Positions 50,773 through 58,771 of a DNA stretch of 58,771 nt are shown in pieces. The notes beneath the pieces are model-generated. The model saw only the letters and a list, made by a program, of their open reading frames with translations, made no database searches and was not told the origin of the DNA. This DNA comes from Deltaproteobacteria bacterium. GTDB taxonomy: Bacteria; Myxococcota; UBA727; VGSZ01. The first letter of the stretch is position 1; each line of letters starts with the position of its first letter. Both the position numbers and the translations under genes were made by a program. The DNA is taken from positions 1 through 58,771 of the forward strand of contig VGSZ01000005.1 in NCBI GenBank assembly GCA_016874845.1, in the 5' to 3' direction.

Positions 50773-50969
50773 GATCGCTTGGACATCCGGGGCTTGTGGC
50801 CGCCGAGGTTGCAGGAACGGCCTACCGACGTCAAACCTCCCGCGCACTCCTCCTGGTCGCGCCGCGGCCCCCCGCTGGACGGCGCTCCCTGACTTGCCCC
50901 TGTTGCTTCCTGCTGGCCCTGCTGGCCCGTGATGTCCCCCGAACGGTCCTCGTCAGGGCCGGAGTCTCG

Positions 50970-51746
50970 ATGAACGCTCCTCCTCGTGCTTTGCTGACTG
51001 GTGCCTCGTCGGGGATCGGCGCCGCGCTGGCCCGTGAACTTTGCCGCCGCGGCGCCCACGTCTGGCTCGGAGCCCGCCGTGCCGACCGGCTGGCGACGCT
51101 GGTCGACGAGCTCCGCGCCGCTGGCGGCGTCGCCCACGCCGTCACCCTCGACGTCGCCGACGCCGCGTCCTGCGCGCGGATCGTCACCGGGCTCGACGAC
51201 GACTGCGGCGGCTTCGACGTCGTGATCGCGAACGCCGGCACTGGCGGTCGCACCACCGACCTGTGGAAGATGCAGGTCGACGACGCCGCCGAGCTCGTCG
51301 CCACCAACCTGACCGGCGCGCTGGCCACCTTGCTGCCGCTGTTGCCCCGCATGCGCGGGCGCGGCCGCGGCCACGTGGTGGGCATCTCGTCGCAAGCCGC
51401 CGACATCAAGCAGCCGCAGGGCGCCGTCTACGGCGCCACCAAGGCGGGGCTCAGCTACTTCCTCGACTCGGTGGCGCCCGAGCTGGCCGAGCACGGCATC
51501 GCCACCACCATCGTGCATCCGGGCTTCGTGAAGTCCGAGATGACGGCGAAGAACAAGTTTCCGATGCCGTTTCTCGTCGAGACCGACGCCGCCGCCCGCC
51601 GCATCGCCGACGCCATCGAGGCCCGGCAGCGGTGGCTGCGCTTCCCCTGGCAGATCGCGGTGGCGATCACCGTCGCGTCGTGGATCCCCGGCTCGGTGCG
51701 CGCGTCGATCACCCGCAAGTCGGTGCCGCCCCCGCCGTCTTCCTGA
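50970..51746 (+). CDS. short-chain dehydrogenase/reductase
   Basis: 258 residues of the classical SDR family. NAD(P)-binding TGASSGIG at 10-17, LDVAD, NAG in VIANAGTGG, catalytic Ser in GHVVGISSQAA and the YGATKAG Tyr-Lys pair. The basic residue after the glycine motif region (LGARRADRL) favours NADP. The C-terminus is hydrophobic (WQIAVAITVASWIPGSV), suggesting membrane association. Start 50970 has GGAG five bases upstream. Substrate not inferable. Convergent with the deleted lactone-oxidase gene. Confidence 0.9.
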   Translation: MNAPPRALLTGASSGIGAALARELCRRGAHVWLGARRADRLATLVDELRAAGGVAHAVTLDVADAASCARIVTGLDDDCGGFDVVIANAGTGGRTTDLWKMQVDDAAELVATNLTGALATLLPLLPRMRGRGRGHVVGISSQAADIKQPQGAVYGATKAGLSYFLDSVAPELAEHGIATTIVHPGFVKSEMTAKNKFPMPFLVETDAAARRIADAIEARQRWLRFPWQIAVAITVASWIPGSVRASITRKSVPPPPSS

Positions 51747-51779
51747 CGGCCCGGCCCCGCCGCGCCGCCGTCGCGCTGC

Positions 51780-52501
51780 CTACGCATCTGCCGCCAGCGA
51801 CGACCTCACGCCGAGCAGGGACTCGTGGTGCGGGCCGAGGAACAGCCCGCGCGGATCGAGCCGCGCGCGCACCGCGAGGAGGTCGTCGCAGCGCGGATAC
51901 AGCGCCCGCAGCGTCGGCGCCGTCAGCGTGTGCTGCTTCCCCCAGTGCGTGCGCGCCGCAAACGGCGCCAGCGCCCGCTCGACGTCGACGAACAGCCCGC
52001 GCCACGGCAGCCGGTGGTACTGCAGCGTGCCGAGGTAGGCGCTGTCGCGGCCGTGCAGCGGCGACAGCCACACGTCGTCGCCCCTCACGAAGCGCGGGTG
52101 CTCGTCGCCGTGACGCCGGCGATGGACTGGTGCGGGATCGAGCCGAGGCTCGACAGCGCGAGGCCGCGGGCGTCGAGCAGCTCGTGCAGGTCGCGTGGCC
52201 ACATGCCGGCGTGCACCGTCAACTGCCGCCGCTCGACGTCGACGCCGCGCAGGCCCGCGAGCCGGTCGAGCGAGACGAGCACGCCGCGCGGGTGACGGGT
52301 CAGGTCGCTCCACGCGTGGCCGCCGCCCACCACCCGCAGCGGCAGGCCCTCGCGCAGCCCGCGCTGCACCAGCGTCACGACCGCGTCGACGCTCTCGGGC
52401 AGGGCGAAGGGAAAGTCGCGGTGCTCGACGGTGCCCGCCCAGTTGCGCCACGTCGTGCGCGTCGTCGTCGAGATGAGCGCGGCCCGATCCATGAGGCGCA
52501 C
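51780..52501 (-). pseudogene. sugar-lactone oxidase (FAD-linked) gene with a large internal deletion
   Basis: The 5' part (52501 to about 52100) codes an N-terminal FAD-binding domain of the D-arabinono-1,4-lactone/L-gulonolactone oxidase type: TWRNWAGTVEHRDFPFALPE, LRVVGGGHAWSDL, LTVHAGMWPRDLHELLDARG, LSSLGSIPHQSIAGVTATST. Then the sequence jumps, out of frame, to the family's C-terminal end: DSAYLGTLQYHRLPWRGLFV, THWGKQHTLTAPTLRALYPR, LDPRGLFLGPHHESLL. A normal member is around 400 residues or more, so roughly half the protein, including most of the substrate domain, is missing. The junction is near 52085-52115. Non-functional as it stands. Confidence 0.75.
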
Positions 52502-52578
52502 TGTGCCGGGTCCGGCGCGATCCGGATCCGCCTTTCGCCGGGCTTGTCGTCGACCCTTGAGTCCTCGACGCTCCTCTC

Positions 52579-53727
52579 ATGAGCATCTCGCGCTGCGTCC
52601 CGGGTGTCGCGCTGTGCCTGCTGGCCGCCTGCGGCGAGCCCGCCGGCGACGTCGTCGTGCGGTGGCAGGACCGGGACGCTGGTGCCGACGTCGTCGCGCC
52701 GGTGGCGGACGCTGGCGAAGCCCTCGATCCTGTCATCGACGCTGGCGCCCCTGACGCCGTCGACGCCGGCGAGCCCGACGTCGTCGACGCCGGCGAGCCC
52801 GACGTCGTCGACGCCGGCGAGCCCGACGTCGTCGACGCTGGCGAGGCTGACGCTGGCGAGCCGGCGACGCCGCTGCGGGTGGCCGTGATCTCCGACCTGA
52901 ATGGCTCCTACGGCGCGACGACGTACGGCTCCCCGGTGCACGCCGCCGTCGACGCGCTCGTGGCCGACCCACCCGACCTCGTGCTCGTCACCGGCGACAT
53001 GGTCGCCGGACAGCAGGCCGGGCTCGATTATGCCGGGATGTGGCGGGGCTTCCACGACGCCGTCACCGAGCCCCTCACCGCTGCGGGCATCCCCGTCGCC
53101 GTCACGCCCGGCAACCACGACGCCTCCGGCTACAGCGGCTTTGGCGCCGAGCGCGACGAGTACGCCCGCCAGTGGCGCGCCCGTGTCCCCGCCGTCGAGT
53201 TCGTCGACGACGACGACTACCCGTTTCGCTACGCCTTCCGCGCCGGCCGGGCGCTGTTCGTCAGCCTCGACGACACGCTGGTGGGGCCGCTGGCCTTCGA
53301 GCAGCGCGCCTGGCTCGACGACGTGCTGCGCACCGACGACCCGGTGAAGGTCGTGTTCGGCCACGTGCCGCTGCACCCGTTCACCATCGGCCGCGAGACC
53401 GAGATCCTCGCCGACGATGACCTCGAAGACGTCATGGTCGCCCGCGGCGTCGATGTCTTCGTCAGTGGCCACCACCACGGCTACTTCCCCGGCGTCCACG
53501 GCGCCCTGCGCGTCGTGTCGATGGCCTGCCTCGGCGGCGGGCCGCGCGCGCTGGTGGGCACGTCGTCGCCGTCGCCCCGCAGCCTCGTGCGCTTCGTCGT
53601 CGATGACGCCGGCCTGCGTGCGCTCGACGCCTTCGGCGGAAGCACCTTCGACACGATCGTGCTGCGCTCGTCGCTGCCGTCGTCCCTCGGCAGCGGCGCC
53701 ACGCTCGTCCGCCGTGACGATCTGTGA
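52579..53727 (+). CDS. calcineurin-like metallophosphoesterase lipoprotein
   Basis: 382 residues. The lipoprotein signal ends in LLAAC (lipid Cys18), then a linker of DVVDAGEP units (DNA repeats 52762-52833). The metallophosphoesterase core carries all metal-ligand motifs: ISDLNGSYG, LVTGDMV, TPGNHD, FGHVPLHP and SGHHHGYF. It would hydrolyse phosphate esters at the cell surface or in the periplasm; the real substrate is unknown. First-motif Asn instead of His (DLN) is a mild variation. ATG at 52579. Confidence 0.86.
   Translation: MSISRCVPGVALCLLAACGEPAGDVVVRWQDRDAGADVVAPVADAGEALDPVIDAGAPDAVDAGEPDVVDAGEPDVVDAGEPDVVDAGEADAGEPATPLRVAVISDLNGSYGATTYGSPVHAAVDALVADPPDLVLVTGDMVAGQQAGLDYAGMWRGFHDAVTEPLTAAGIPVAVTPGNHDASGYSGFGAERDEYARQWRARVPAVEFVDDDDYPFRYAFRAGRALFVSLDDTLVGPLAFEQRAWLDDVLRTDDPVKVVFGHVPLHPFTIGRETEILADDDLEDVMVARGVDVFVSGHHHGYFPGVHGALRVVSMACLGGGPRALVGTSSPSPRSLVRFVVDDAGLRALDAFGGSTFDTIVLRSSLPSSLGSGATLVRRDDL
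52762..52833 (+). repeat. three 24-bp tandem repeats (DAGEPDVV linker)
   Basis: Three units of a 24-base repeat (starting GACGCCGGCGAGCCCGACGT) followed by a degenerate fourth, coding the linker between lipid anchor and enzyme. Confidence 0.88.
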
Positions 53728-53802
53728 AGCCCCGGCTACGCCGCGACCACGCCCGCCGTCGATGACCGCCGCACGAACGATCCGCAGAGAGCCTGTCTCC
53801 CG

Positions 53803-55690
53803 GTGGCTGGTTTCGCGCGCGCGGCCCGCGCGTTGCATCGCCTCCCCAGGCGTCGTTCCCTGCTGCTCGCTGTCGTCGCCCTCTCGCTGCTGTCGGGCTG
53901 CCCCGAGGAGCCGTCGGCTCCCGACGGTGCCAGCGAAGCCGAGGGCGAAGGCGAGGGCGAGAGTGACGGCGAGGCCGGCGCCGACCGCGAGCGCGACGGC
54001 GTGCCCGACGGCTTCGATGCCAACGCCGACAACCCCTGCGTCCCGTTCGCGCAGAGCTTACGGGCTGCTGAACGCCGCCGAACCCGACACCGACAGCGAC
54101 GGCGTCGCCAACGTCGATGACCCGCTGGCCCTCGGCCCTTGCCTGCCCGACCCGCGCAACCAGCGGTGCGCCGGTCGCCCGCCCGCCGGTGACCCCCGAC
54201 AGCGACTGCACGCAAAACGGCGTCGACCCCGCCGATCTCGAGCCGTACGCGCCGGTGGTCGATGTGCTCGCCTGTCCGCGTGGCGGCGAGGACAACGACG
54301 GCACGCTGAACGACGACGATCCCGACGACGTGAACGCGTGCGATCCCGATCCGCAGTCGTTGGCCTGCGTCGGCGGCTCGCTGGCGAACTTCTGCACCGG
54401 CAACGGCCCGCCGGTGAACAACGACCTGAACGGCGACGAGCAGTGCGCCGGGCAGCTGGCCGAGCAGGCGTTCCAGAACGCGCCGTGCGCCTGCGAACCG
54501 ATCAACGACGACGGCAGCCAGCTGAACACCGATGCGTTCGACTCGCGCCGCGGCGCGTTCAACGCGTTGTTGCCCGGCGGGGGACCAACCTCCTGCGCGA
54601 GGGCGACGTCGGGCAGAACAAGCTGCTGGCGGCCGCCTCGCTGAATTTCCAGCTGAACGGCGATCTGACCGTGGGCGGCAACGCAACGGTGAAGGGCAAC
54701 TCGAACGAGCTCGGCAACGTCTTCGTCGCTGGCAGCGCCACTCTCGGCGGCATGACTGGCAACGTCTCCGCGACCGGCCAGCTGCTGTCGTCGCGCCACA
54801 ACGTGTCCGGCACGGTGACCACCGGCGTCGTCGTTGCCGACCCGTGTCCGTGCGCGGCGGACCAGAGCATCAACATCGCCGAGCTGACCCGCCGCGTCGG
54901 CTCGAACCACTGCGCGATCACCGACGACGCCTGCGCGGCACCGACCGACTGCCGCGACGTCTGTCTGCTGGGCGCCTGCACCGTCTCGGGGGCGGCGTGC
55001 ACCAGCGACGCGCAGTGCACCAGCGTCGACGTCCGCGAGCCGCCGCAGAACGACAACGAGAACGGGCGCTGCGGCGCCGCTCGCGCCGTGTGCACCGCCG
55101 CCGCCGAGTGCGACGCTGGCGACACCTGCGGCGCTGGCGGTCGCTGCAGCTCGACGCGCCTGCGCTGCGGCGACAACACCGACTGCAGCGCCGTCGTCGC
55201 GACCTACACCTGCACGCCCGACGCCGTCACCGATGCCTCGCGCTACGCGAGCGCTGACGTCGATGCGCCCGACCTGCTGGTGCTGCCGTGAGGTCGGTTC
55301 TTCCTGACCCAGATGAACCGGAGCACGCTCAACATTCGCGCTACCGGCCGCACCGTGCTGTCCGTCGACGGCAACCTGACCACCTGCAGCTTCAGCATCA
55401 CCGTTGACCCCGGCGCCGAGCTCGACATCTTCGTGCGCGGCCGGCTCGAGTCGTCGGCGTCCACGATCCTCGGCGACCCCACACGGCCGGTGGCCCTACG
55501 CCGCTACGTGGGACAAACTACGATCTTCAACTCCGTGGCCAAGGTGAACGCCAACCTGTACGCCCCCGCGTCAACCTCGTCTCCGGCACCGCCACCGTCC
55601 ACGGCGCGCTGTTCGTCAATCGGCTGACCATCGCCGGCAACACGCTGCTCCACTGCGACGTCGCCGTGCGCGACGCCGGCACCGGCGGCC
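53803..55690 (+). pseudogene. multiply frameshifted surface lipoprotein (Asp-repeat plus DUF7305-like domain)
   Basis: A GTG at 53803 opens a lipoprotein (lipobox LLSGC) with an EGEGEGES linker and type-3-like Asp repeats (RDGVPDGFDANADNPC). Coding sense then moves between frames: about 54055 (to EPDTDSDGVANVDD), 54185 (to PDSDCTQNGVDPADLEP), 54580 at a G5 run (to GTNLLREGDVGQNKLL), a TGA at 55289-55291, and about 55565 at a C5 run (to VNLVSGTATVHGALFVN). The downstream part (LNFQLNGDLTVGGNATVKGN, GRFFLTQMNRSTLNIRATGR, LTIAGNTLLHCDVAV) resembles the DUF7305 or polymer-forming beta-helix proteins of myxobacteria, tentatively. With five or more lesions in under 2 kb it cannot make a full protein as read. 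Confidence 0.7.
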
Positions 55691-55741
55691 CACGACGGCA
55701 CCTTCCGGGGCGGCGGCACGAACCACACCTACGTCGCGCCG

Positions 55742-56920
55742 GTGTCGTTCGGCTCGGCCCACGTCGACATGCCGCTGCACGACCTCGAGGGCCCGACGCC
55801 GCCGTGGGCCAAGGAGGTGGTCAGCGGCCACCCGACTCAGCTCATCGTCGGCCAGCCGTGGGGGAGCCCCGGCGACCCGCTGTGCACCAACCGCAACCCG
55901 CGCACCGCCCTGGGGCTGACCGCCGACCACCGCGCGTTGTTCGCCCTCGTCGTCGACGGGCGGCGCGCCGGCGCCGCCGGCTTCACCTGCGACGGGATGG
56001 CCTACGCGATGGCGCTCGAGGGCGCCTTCGCCGCCGTCGCCCTCGACGGCGGCGAAGGCGCCACTCTCGTCGTCGACGGGCAGGTGAAGTACCGGCCGTC
56101 CGGCGGGCAGCAGCGCCGCACCGGCAACCACCTGGCGTTCTCTGCGACGGGCAGCGGGCCGGCGCCGCAGTGCCCCGACTACGCCGACCCGATCTGCGAA
56201 GGGAGCGCGAACCTGCAGCGCTGCGCCGGCCCGTCGGGCACGTTCATCACGTCGTGCGAGGACGGCGCGGCCATCGCCCACGGCGACTGCGGCTTCTTCG
56301 GCGCCGGCTGCTCGCTGCAGGGCGGCCTCGCCCACGGCGTGCACCCCTCCTGCCTGCAGAGCCTCGCCGGCGGCGAGGACGGCAGCTTCTGCGTCGACGC
56401 GACGAAGATCGCGACCGGCACGCTGGGCCGCTACGAGGCCGTCGACTGCGGCGCCTTCGGCGCCCTGTGCAGCGAGGCCGGCGGCAACGACACCGACGCC
56501 CACTGCGTCCACCGCCTCTGCCACTCGAACCTGGACGGCGGCGAGAACGGCACCTGCTGCAAGGACCCGACGACGCTGGCCACCTGCACCTTCGGCGCCG
56601 ACGTCGCGCGCGCCTGCGTCGCCGCGGGGGGCGCTGCCCGCCGCGGCGAGGACCCCGAGACGCCGCCGCCGCCGTCCGACGCCGGCGTCCCCGACGACGC
56701 CGACGCCGGGGTCGTCGACGCCGGCAGCCCCGACGACGCCGACGCCGGCGTCAGCGACGACGGCGGTGACGATCACGCCGCCGCCGACCGGCCCGTCCTG
56801 CCGCCCGCCGTCAGCGCGGGCTGCGCCGCCGGCGCGGCGAGCCCGGTGGTGGCGCTGCTGGGGCTCGGGCTGGTCGCCTTCGGTCGTCGGCGTCGCGGTC
56901 GTCGGGGTCTGTCCGGCTGA
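55742..56920 (+). CDS. phosphodiester-glycosidase (NAGPA)-like protein with MYXO-CTERM-like tail, N-terminally truncated
   Basis: 392 residues from a GTG at 55742. The NAGPA-domain C-terminal half is clear: NRNPRTALGLTADHRALFAL, VVDGRRAGAAGF and VALDGGEGATLVVDG, followed by RTGNHLAFS. The N-terminal half of a normal NAGPA domain is missing, and the frame joins upstream (from about 55691) to the damaged surface gene. Cys-rich repeats follow (CGFFGAGC, CEDGAAIAHGDC), then a DDADAG linker and a C-terminal signal with a conserved Cys, a hydrophobic segment and an Arg cluster (SAGCAAGAASPVVALLGLGL ... RRRRGRRG), matching the MYXO-CTERM surface-sorting pattern. Either a truncated real gene or the 3' end of the same wreck. 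Confidence 0.65.
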   Translation: MSFGSAHVDMPLHDLEGPTPPWAKEVVSGHPTQLIVGQPWGSPGDPLCTNRNPRTALGLTADHRALFALVVDGRRAGAAGFTCDGMAYAMALEGAFAAVALDGGEGATLVVDGQVKYRPSGGQQRRTGNHLAFSATGSGPAPQCPDYADPICEGSANLQRCAGPSGTFITSCEDGAAIAHGDCGFFGAGCSLQGGLAHGVHPSCLQSLAGGEDGSFCVDATKIATGTLGRYEAVDCGAFGALCSEAGGNDTDAHCVHRLCHSNLDGGENGTCCKDPTTLATCTFGADVARACVAAGGAARRGEDPETPPPPSDAGVPDDADAGVVDAGSPDDADAGVSDDGGDDHAAADRPVLPPAVSAGCAAGAASPVVALLGLGLVAFGRRRRGRRGLSG

Positions 56921-56923
56921 CGG

Positions 56924-58486
56924 TCACCAGCGCACGACCAGCTCGACGCGCGCGCCGGCGAAGGCCGGGAACTCGCGGCAGACGCCGGCGACGCACTTGA
57001 TGCCGCCACGCTGGGTGCCGAACGTGCCGCGCACGAGCACAGCGTCGCCGAGCTCCGCCGCCCCGATCACGGCGTGGAAGACCTTGCGCACGTCGGGGCC
57101 CTGGTTCTGCGTGTCGACGCCGAGCTCGTAGGACAGCCCACCGAGCCCGGCGCGCTCGAGCCCCACGAACGTGCTGCCCCGCGTGAAGCCGCCGTCGAGG
57201 AACGTCCACCACTGCGTGTTGCTCGTGGCGTGCAGCGCCAGCCCCTCGCCCAGGGAGATGAGCCCGTCGACATCGAGGTGGGCCATGCTGCGCAGCGGCA
57301 CCAGCGCCGGCAGCGACCCGCGTTGCTCGTCGCGCGCCCCCGCCGACACCGCCAGCCGCGACGCCCCGCCGGGCAGGCGCCACTCGAAGCCGGCGTAGCC
57401 GTGGACCTGGTGCAGCTCCGACGGCTTGTCGGGATCGTTGCGGCGGTAGACGCCATTGGCGAACACCAGCAGGTCGAGGTCGAAGAAGAAGTACTCGGGC
57501 CGCAGCCGCAGACCGACGAGGTCGCGGTTGTTGGCGACCTCCTGGTCGATGCGCTCCAGCGTCGGCGGCTGGTTGTAGTCGAAGCGGCTGCCGAGCACCT
57601 TGTTCTGGCTGCCCTTCTGCTCGAAGTCGCCGAGCAGCTGCACCTCACCGACGACGGCGAAGTCGCCCGCCCGCGCCTCCGACGTCGCGTACACCGCCGC
57701 GCCGGCCTGCGACGCGCCAGCGAGGTTGCGCCCCTGCGCCGCCGCCTCGCCAGCGAACGTCACGCCGGGTAAGAGGCGCGGCGCCGTCAGGCCCACCGAC
57801 ACGGTCGTCGCGTTGTCGACGAGGCCGGGCAGCAGCGCCTCACGCGGCTGCGTGTAGACGGCGTGGGTGGCCACGCGCAGGTCGGGCGTGGCCTGCAGCT
57901 CGCCGGTGGCGCCGACGACGAGATCGCCGGGGTCGGGCAGCCAGCGCTGGTTGATGGGGTCGATGTTCACCGGGTTGGTGGTGCCGCCAAAGACGAGCGC
58001 CGCGACATCGTCGGACTGCCAGCCCACCCGCGCGCCGCGCAGCGCCACGTCGACGCCGGCCTCGTTCAGCTTGCGCAGCGACAACAGCAGGCCGCGGCCC
58101 ACCTGCTGGTAGAAGTCGCCGCCCGTGAACTGCCACGCGCCCGGCGTCCATGACAGCGCCAGACGCTCGATCTGCGCGACGTCCTGGTAGCGGGCGTCGG
58201 GGCGCCGGGCGAACAGGGCCAGATCGATGCGCGCCTCGGTGGACAGTTCGCCGCCGTGGGCGCCGACGTTCAGCCGCTCGAGCAGCACGCCGTAGTCGTC
58301 GTCGACGACGCCGTTTTTGTTGTCGACGCGCCACTCGGTGATGGTCGTGCTCGTGCCTGTGGACGACGGTGGCGCCGCCGGCTCGACGGCCGCGGCCGGT
58401 CCGGCGCCGGCGATCGCGCCGACGACGCTGCCGGCGTACAGCGCGCGCGCGGCGTGGCGCGCGCGTCCTTCGAGCCACGATGGCAT
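56924..58486 (-). CDS. outer-membrane beta-barrel protein (DUF6029-like)
   Basis: 520 residues with an N-terminal hydrophobic region after basic residues (ARALYAGSVVGAIAGAGPAAA), then beta-rich sequence ending in an aromatic residue (RVELVVRW) as barrels do. The stretch FTGGDFYQQVGRGLLLSLRK with GVDVALRGARVGWQSDDVAA resembles the DUF6029 family, by eye. Alternating strands (FEWRLPGGASRLAVSAGARD, LALHATSNTQWWTFLDGGF) support a barrel. It starts four bases after the stop of a TlpA-like redoxin gene, so the two are co-transcribed, a pairing also seen with thiol-disulfide systems. Function unknown. Confidence 0.72.
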   Translation of the reverse strand: MPSWLEGRARHAARALYAGSVVGAIAGAGPAAAVEPAAPPSSTGTSTTITEWRVDNKNGVVDDDYGVLLERLNVGAHGGELSTEARIDLALFARRPDARYQDVAQIERLALSWTPGAWQFTGGDFYQQVGRGLLLSLRKLNEAGVDVALRGARVGWQSDDVAALVFGGTTNPVNIDPINQRWLPDPGDLVVGATGELQATPDLRVATHAVYTQPREALLPGLVDNATTVSVGLTAPRLLPGVTFAGEAAAQGRNLAGASQAGAAVYATSEARAGDFAVVGEVQLLGDFEQKGSQNKVLGSRFDYNQPPTLERIDQEVANNRDLVGLRLRPEYFFFDLDLLVFANGVYRRNDPDKPSELHQVHGYAGFEWRLPGGASRLAVSAGARDEQRGSLPALVPLRSMAHLDVDGLISLGEGLALHATSNTQWWTFLDGGFTRGSTFVGLERAGLGGLSYELGVDTQNQGPDVRKVFHAVIGAAELGDAVLVRGTFGTQRGGIKCVAGVCREFPAFAGARVELVVRW

Positions 58487-58490
58487 CGGC

Positions 58491-58771
58491 TCAGCGCTCG
58501 GCGAGCAGCGCGGTGATCGTGGCCTCGTACTTGCGCTCGTCGCCGGGGCTGTAGCCCTCGTGGCGGTAGGCGACGCGGCCCTGACGGTCGAGGAACAGCG
58601 TGTAGGGGTTGGCGGCGCGCGGGTTCAGCGCGGCGATCACGGTGCCGCTGCCGTCGTGGGCCACCGTCACCGACAGCCGCCGCCGACGCACCACCGACGC
58701 GATGTTCGCCGCCGTCTCGGGGCCGTCGGTGGCGATGGCGAGGACGACGAGGCCGTCCTTTTTGTGCTTCT
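58491..58771 (-). CDS. TlpA/redoxin-family thiol-disulfide protein, C-terminal part (5' end outside window)
   Basis: The last 93 codons of a thioredoxin-fold protein running in from the right edge: HKKDGLVVLAIATDGPETAA, VAHDGSGTVIAALNPRAANP, YTLFLDRQGRVAYRHEGYSP. This is the C-terminal half of TlpA/AhpC-TSA-type redoxins with the cis-Pro region (NPYTLFLD). The catalytic CxxC lies beyond the window. Four bases separate its stop from the barrel gene. Confidence 0.8.
   Translation of the reverse strand, partial: KHKKDGLVVLAIATDGPETAANIASVVRRRRLSVTVAHDGSGTVIAALNPRAANPYTLFLDRQGRVAYRHEGYSPGDERKYEATITALLAER

Noticed and set aside
55289..55291. Selenocysteine codon
   Set aside because: No SECIS-like structure seen directly downstream, and the gene carries many other lesions. 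Kept only as a low-interest check.
53803..55690. Reading the segments as several small separate genes
   Set aside because: The pieces lack starts with Shine-Dalgarno signals and join into one protein logic (lipobox, linker, Asp repeats, beta-helix), so one damaged gene is simpler.

Overview
The window is very GC-rich, with strong G/C at third codon positions. Its gene content points to a member of the Myxococcota or a close relative. Evidence: Hanks-type Ser/Thr kinases and FHA proteins, DUF4215 cysteine repeats, lipoproteins with (Glu-Gly)n linkers after the lipobox, Cys/Asp repeats of the DGxDNDxDGxxDC kind, a MYXO-CTERM-like sorting tail, and many predicted lipoproteins and outer-membrane barrels. 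The order or genus cannot be fixed from the sequence. No tRNA, rRNA, CRISPR array, transposase or phage gene was seen.

Layout. 1-3446 (-): two Ser/Thr kinases, the second cut by the window edge. 3593-8229 (-): a large lipoprotein translationally coupled to a DUF4215 protein. 8346-13316 (+): a cell-surface operon (Cys/Asp-repeat lipoprotein, barrel protein, a frameshifted gene and a lipoprotein with an in-frame stop). 13459-18784 (+): housekeeping block atpD, atpC, tuf, rpsJ, rplD, rplW. 19186-21483 (+): a tight three-gene cassette of a Bacillus Tgl-like transglutaminase, an unknown 131-residue protein and an ATP-grasp ligase. 21591-25179 (+): zinc-ribbon/FHA protein and a kinase. 25400-27238 (+): FAD-dependent carotenoid-type oxidoreductase. 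27627-31323 (-): peptidoglycan-binding-domain protein and a CapA-like lipoprotein. 31565-32255: remnant of an FHA-kinase gene. 32381-35778: tryptophan 2,3-dioxygenase, an unknown gene, 6-phosphogluconolactonase, a 7Fe ferredoxin. 35821-40220 (-): AMIN-domain protein, NlpC/P60 lipoprotein, patatin. 40537-41447 (+): rpsL, rpsG. 41691-45804 (-): YfhO-like membrane protein, metK and a small membrane protein. 45986-50772: small proteins, an alpha/beta-hydrolase lipoprotein and a TPR protein. 50970-58771: short-chain dehydrogenase, a deleted lactone oxidase, a metallophosphoesterase, a heavily damaged surface-protein region, a phosphodiester-glycosidase-like MYXO-CTERM protein, and a barrel protein paired with a TlpA-like redoxin.

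The main points of interest are: (1) the transglutaminase / unknown / ATP-grasp cassette, which looks like a protein- or peptide-modifying system; (2) dismantled ribosomal operons: rplC is missing between rpsJ and rplD, rplB does not follow rplW, and rpsL-rpsG lies 22 kb away without fusA; (3) an 88-bp intergenic element present in two inverted copies; (4) frameshifts, stops and deletions that fall in surface, small-membrane and accessory genes while housekeeping genes are intact.

All calls come from reading the sequence and translations by eye. Family names rest on recognised motifs, not on database searches.
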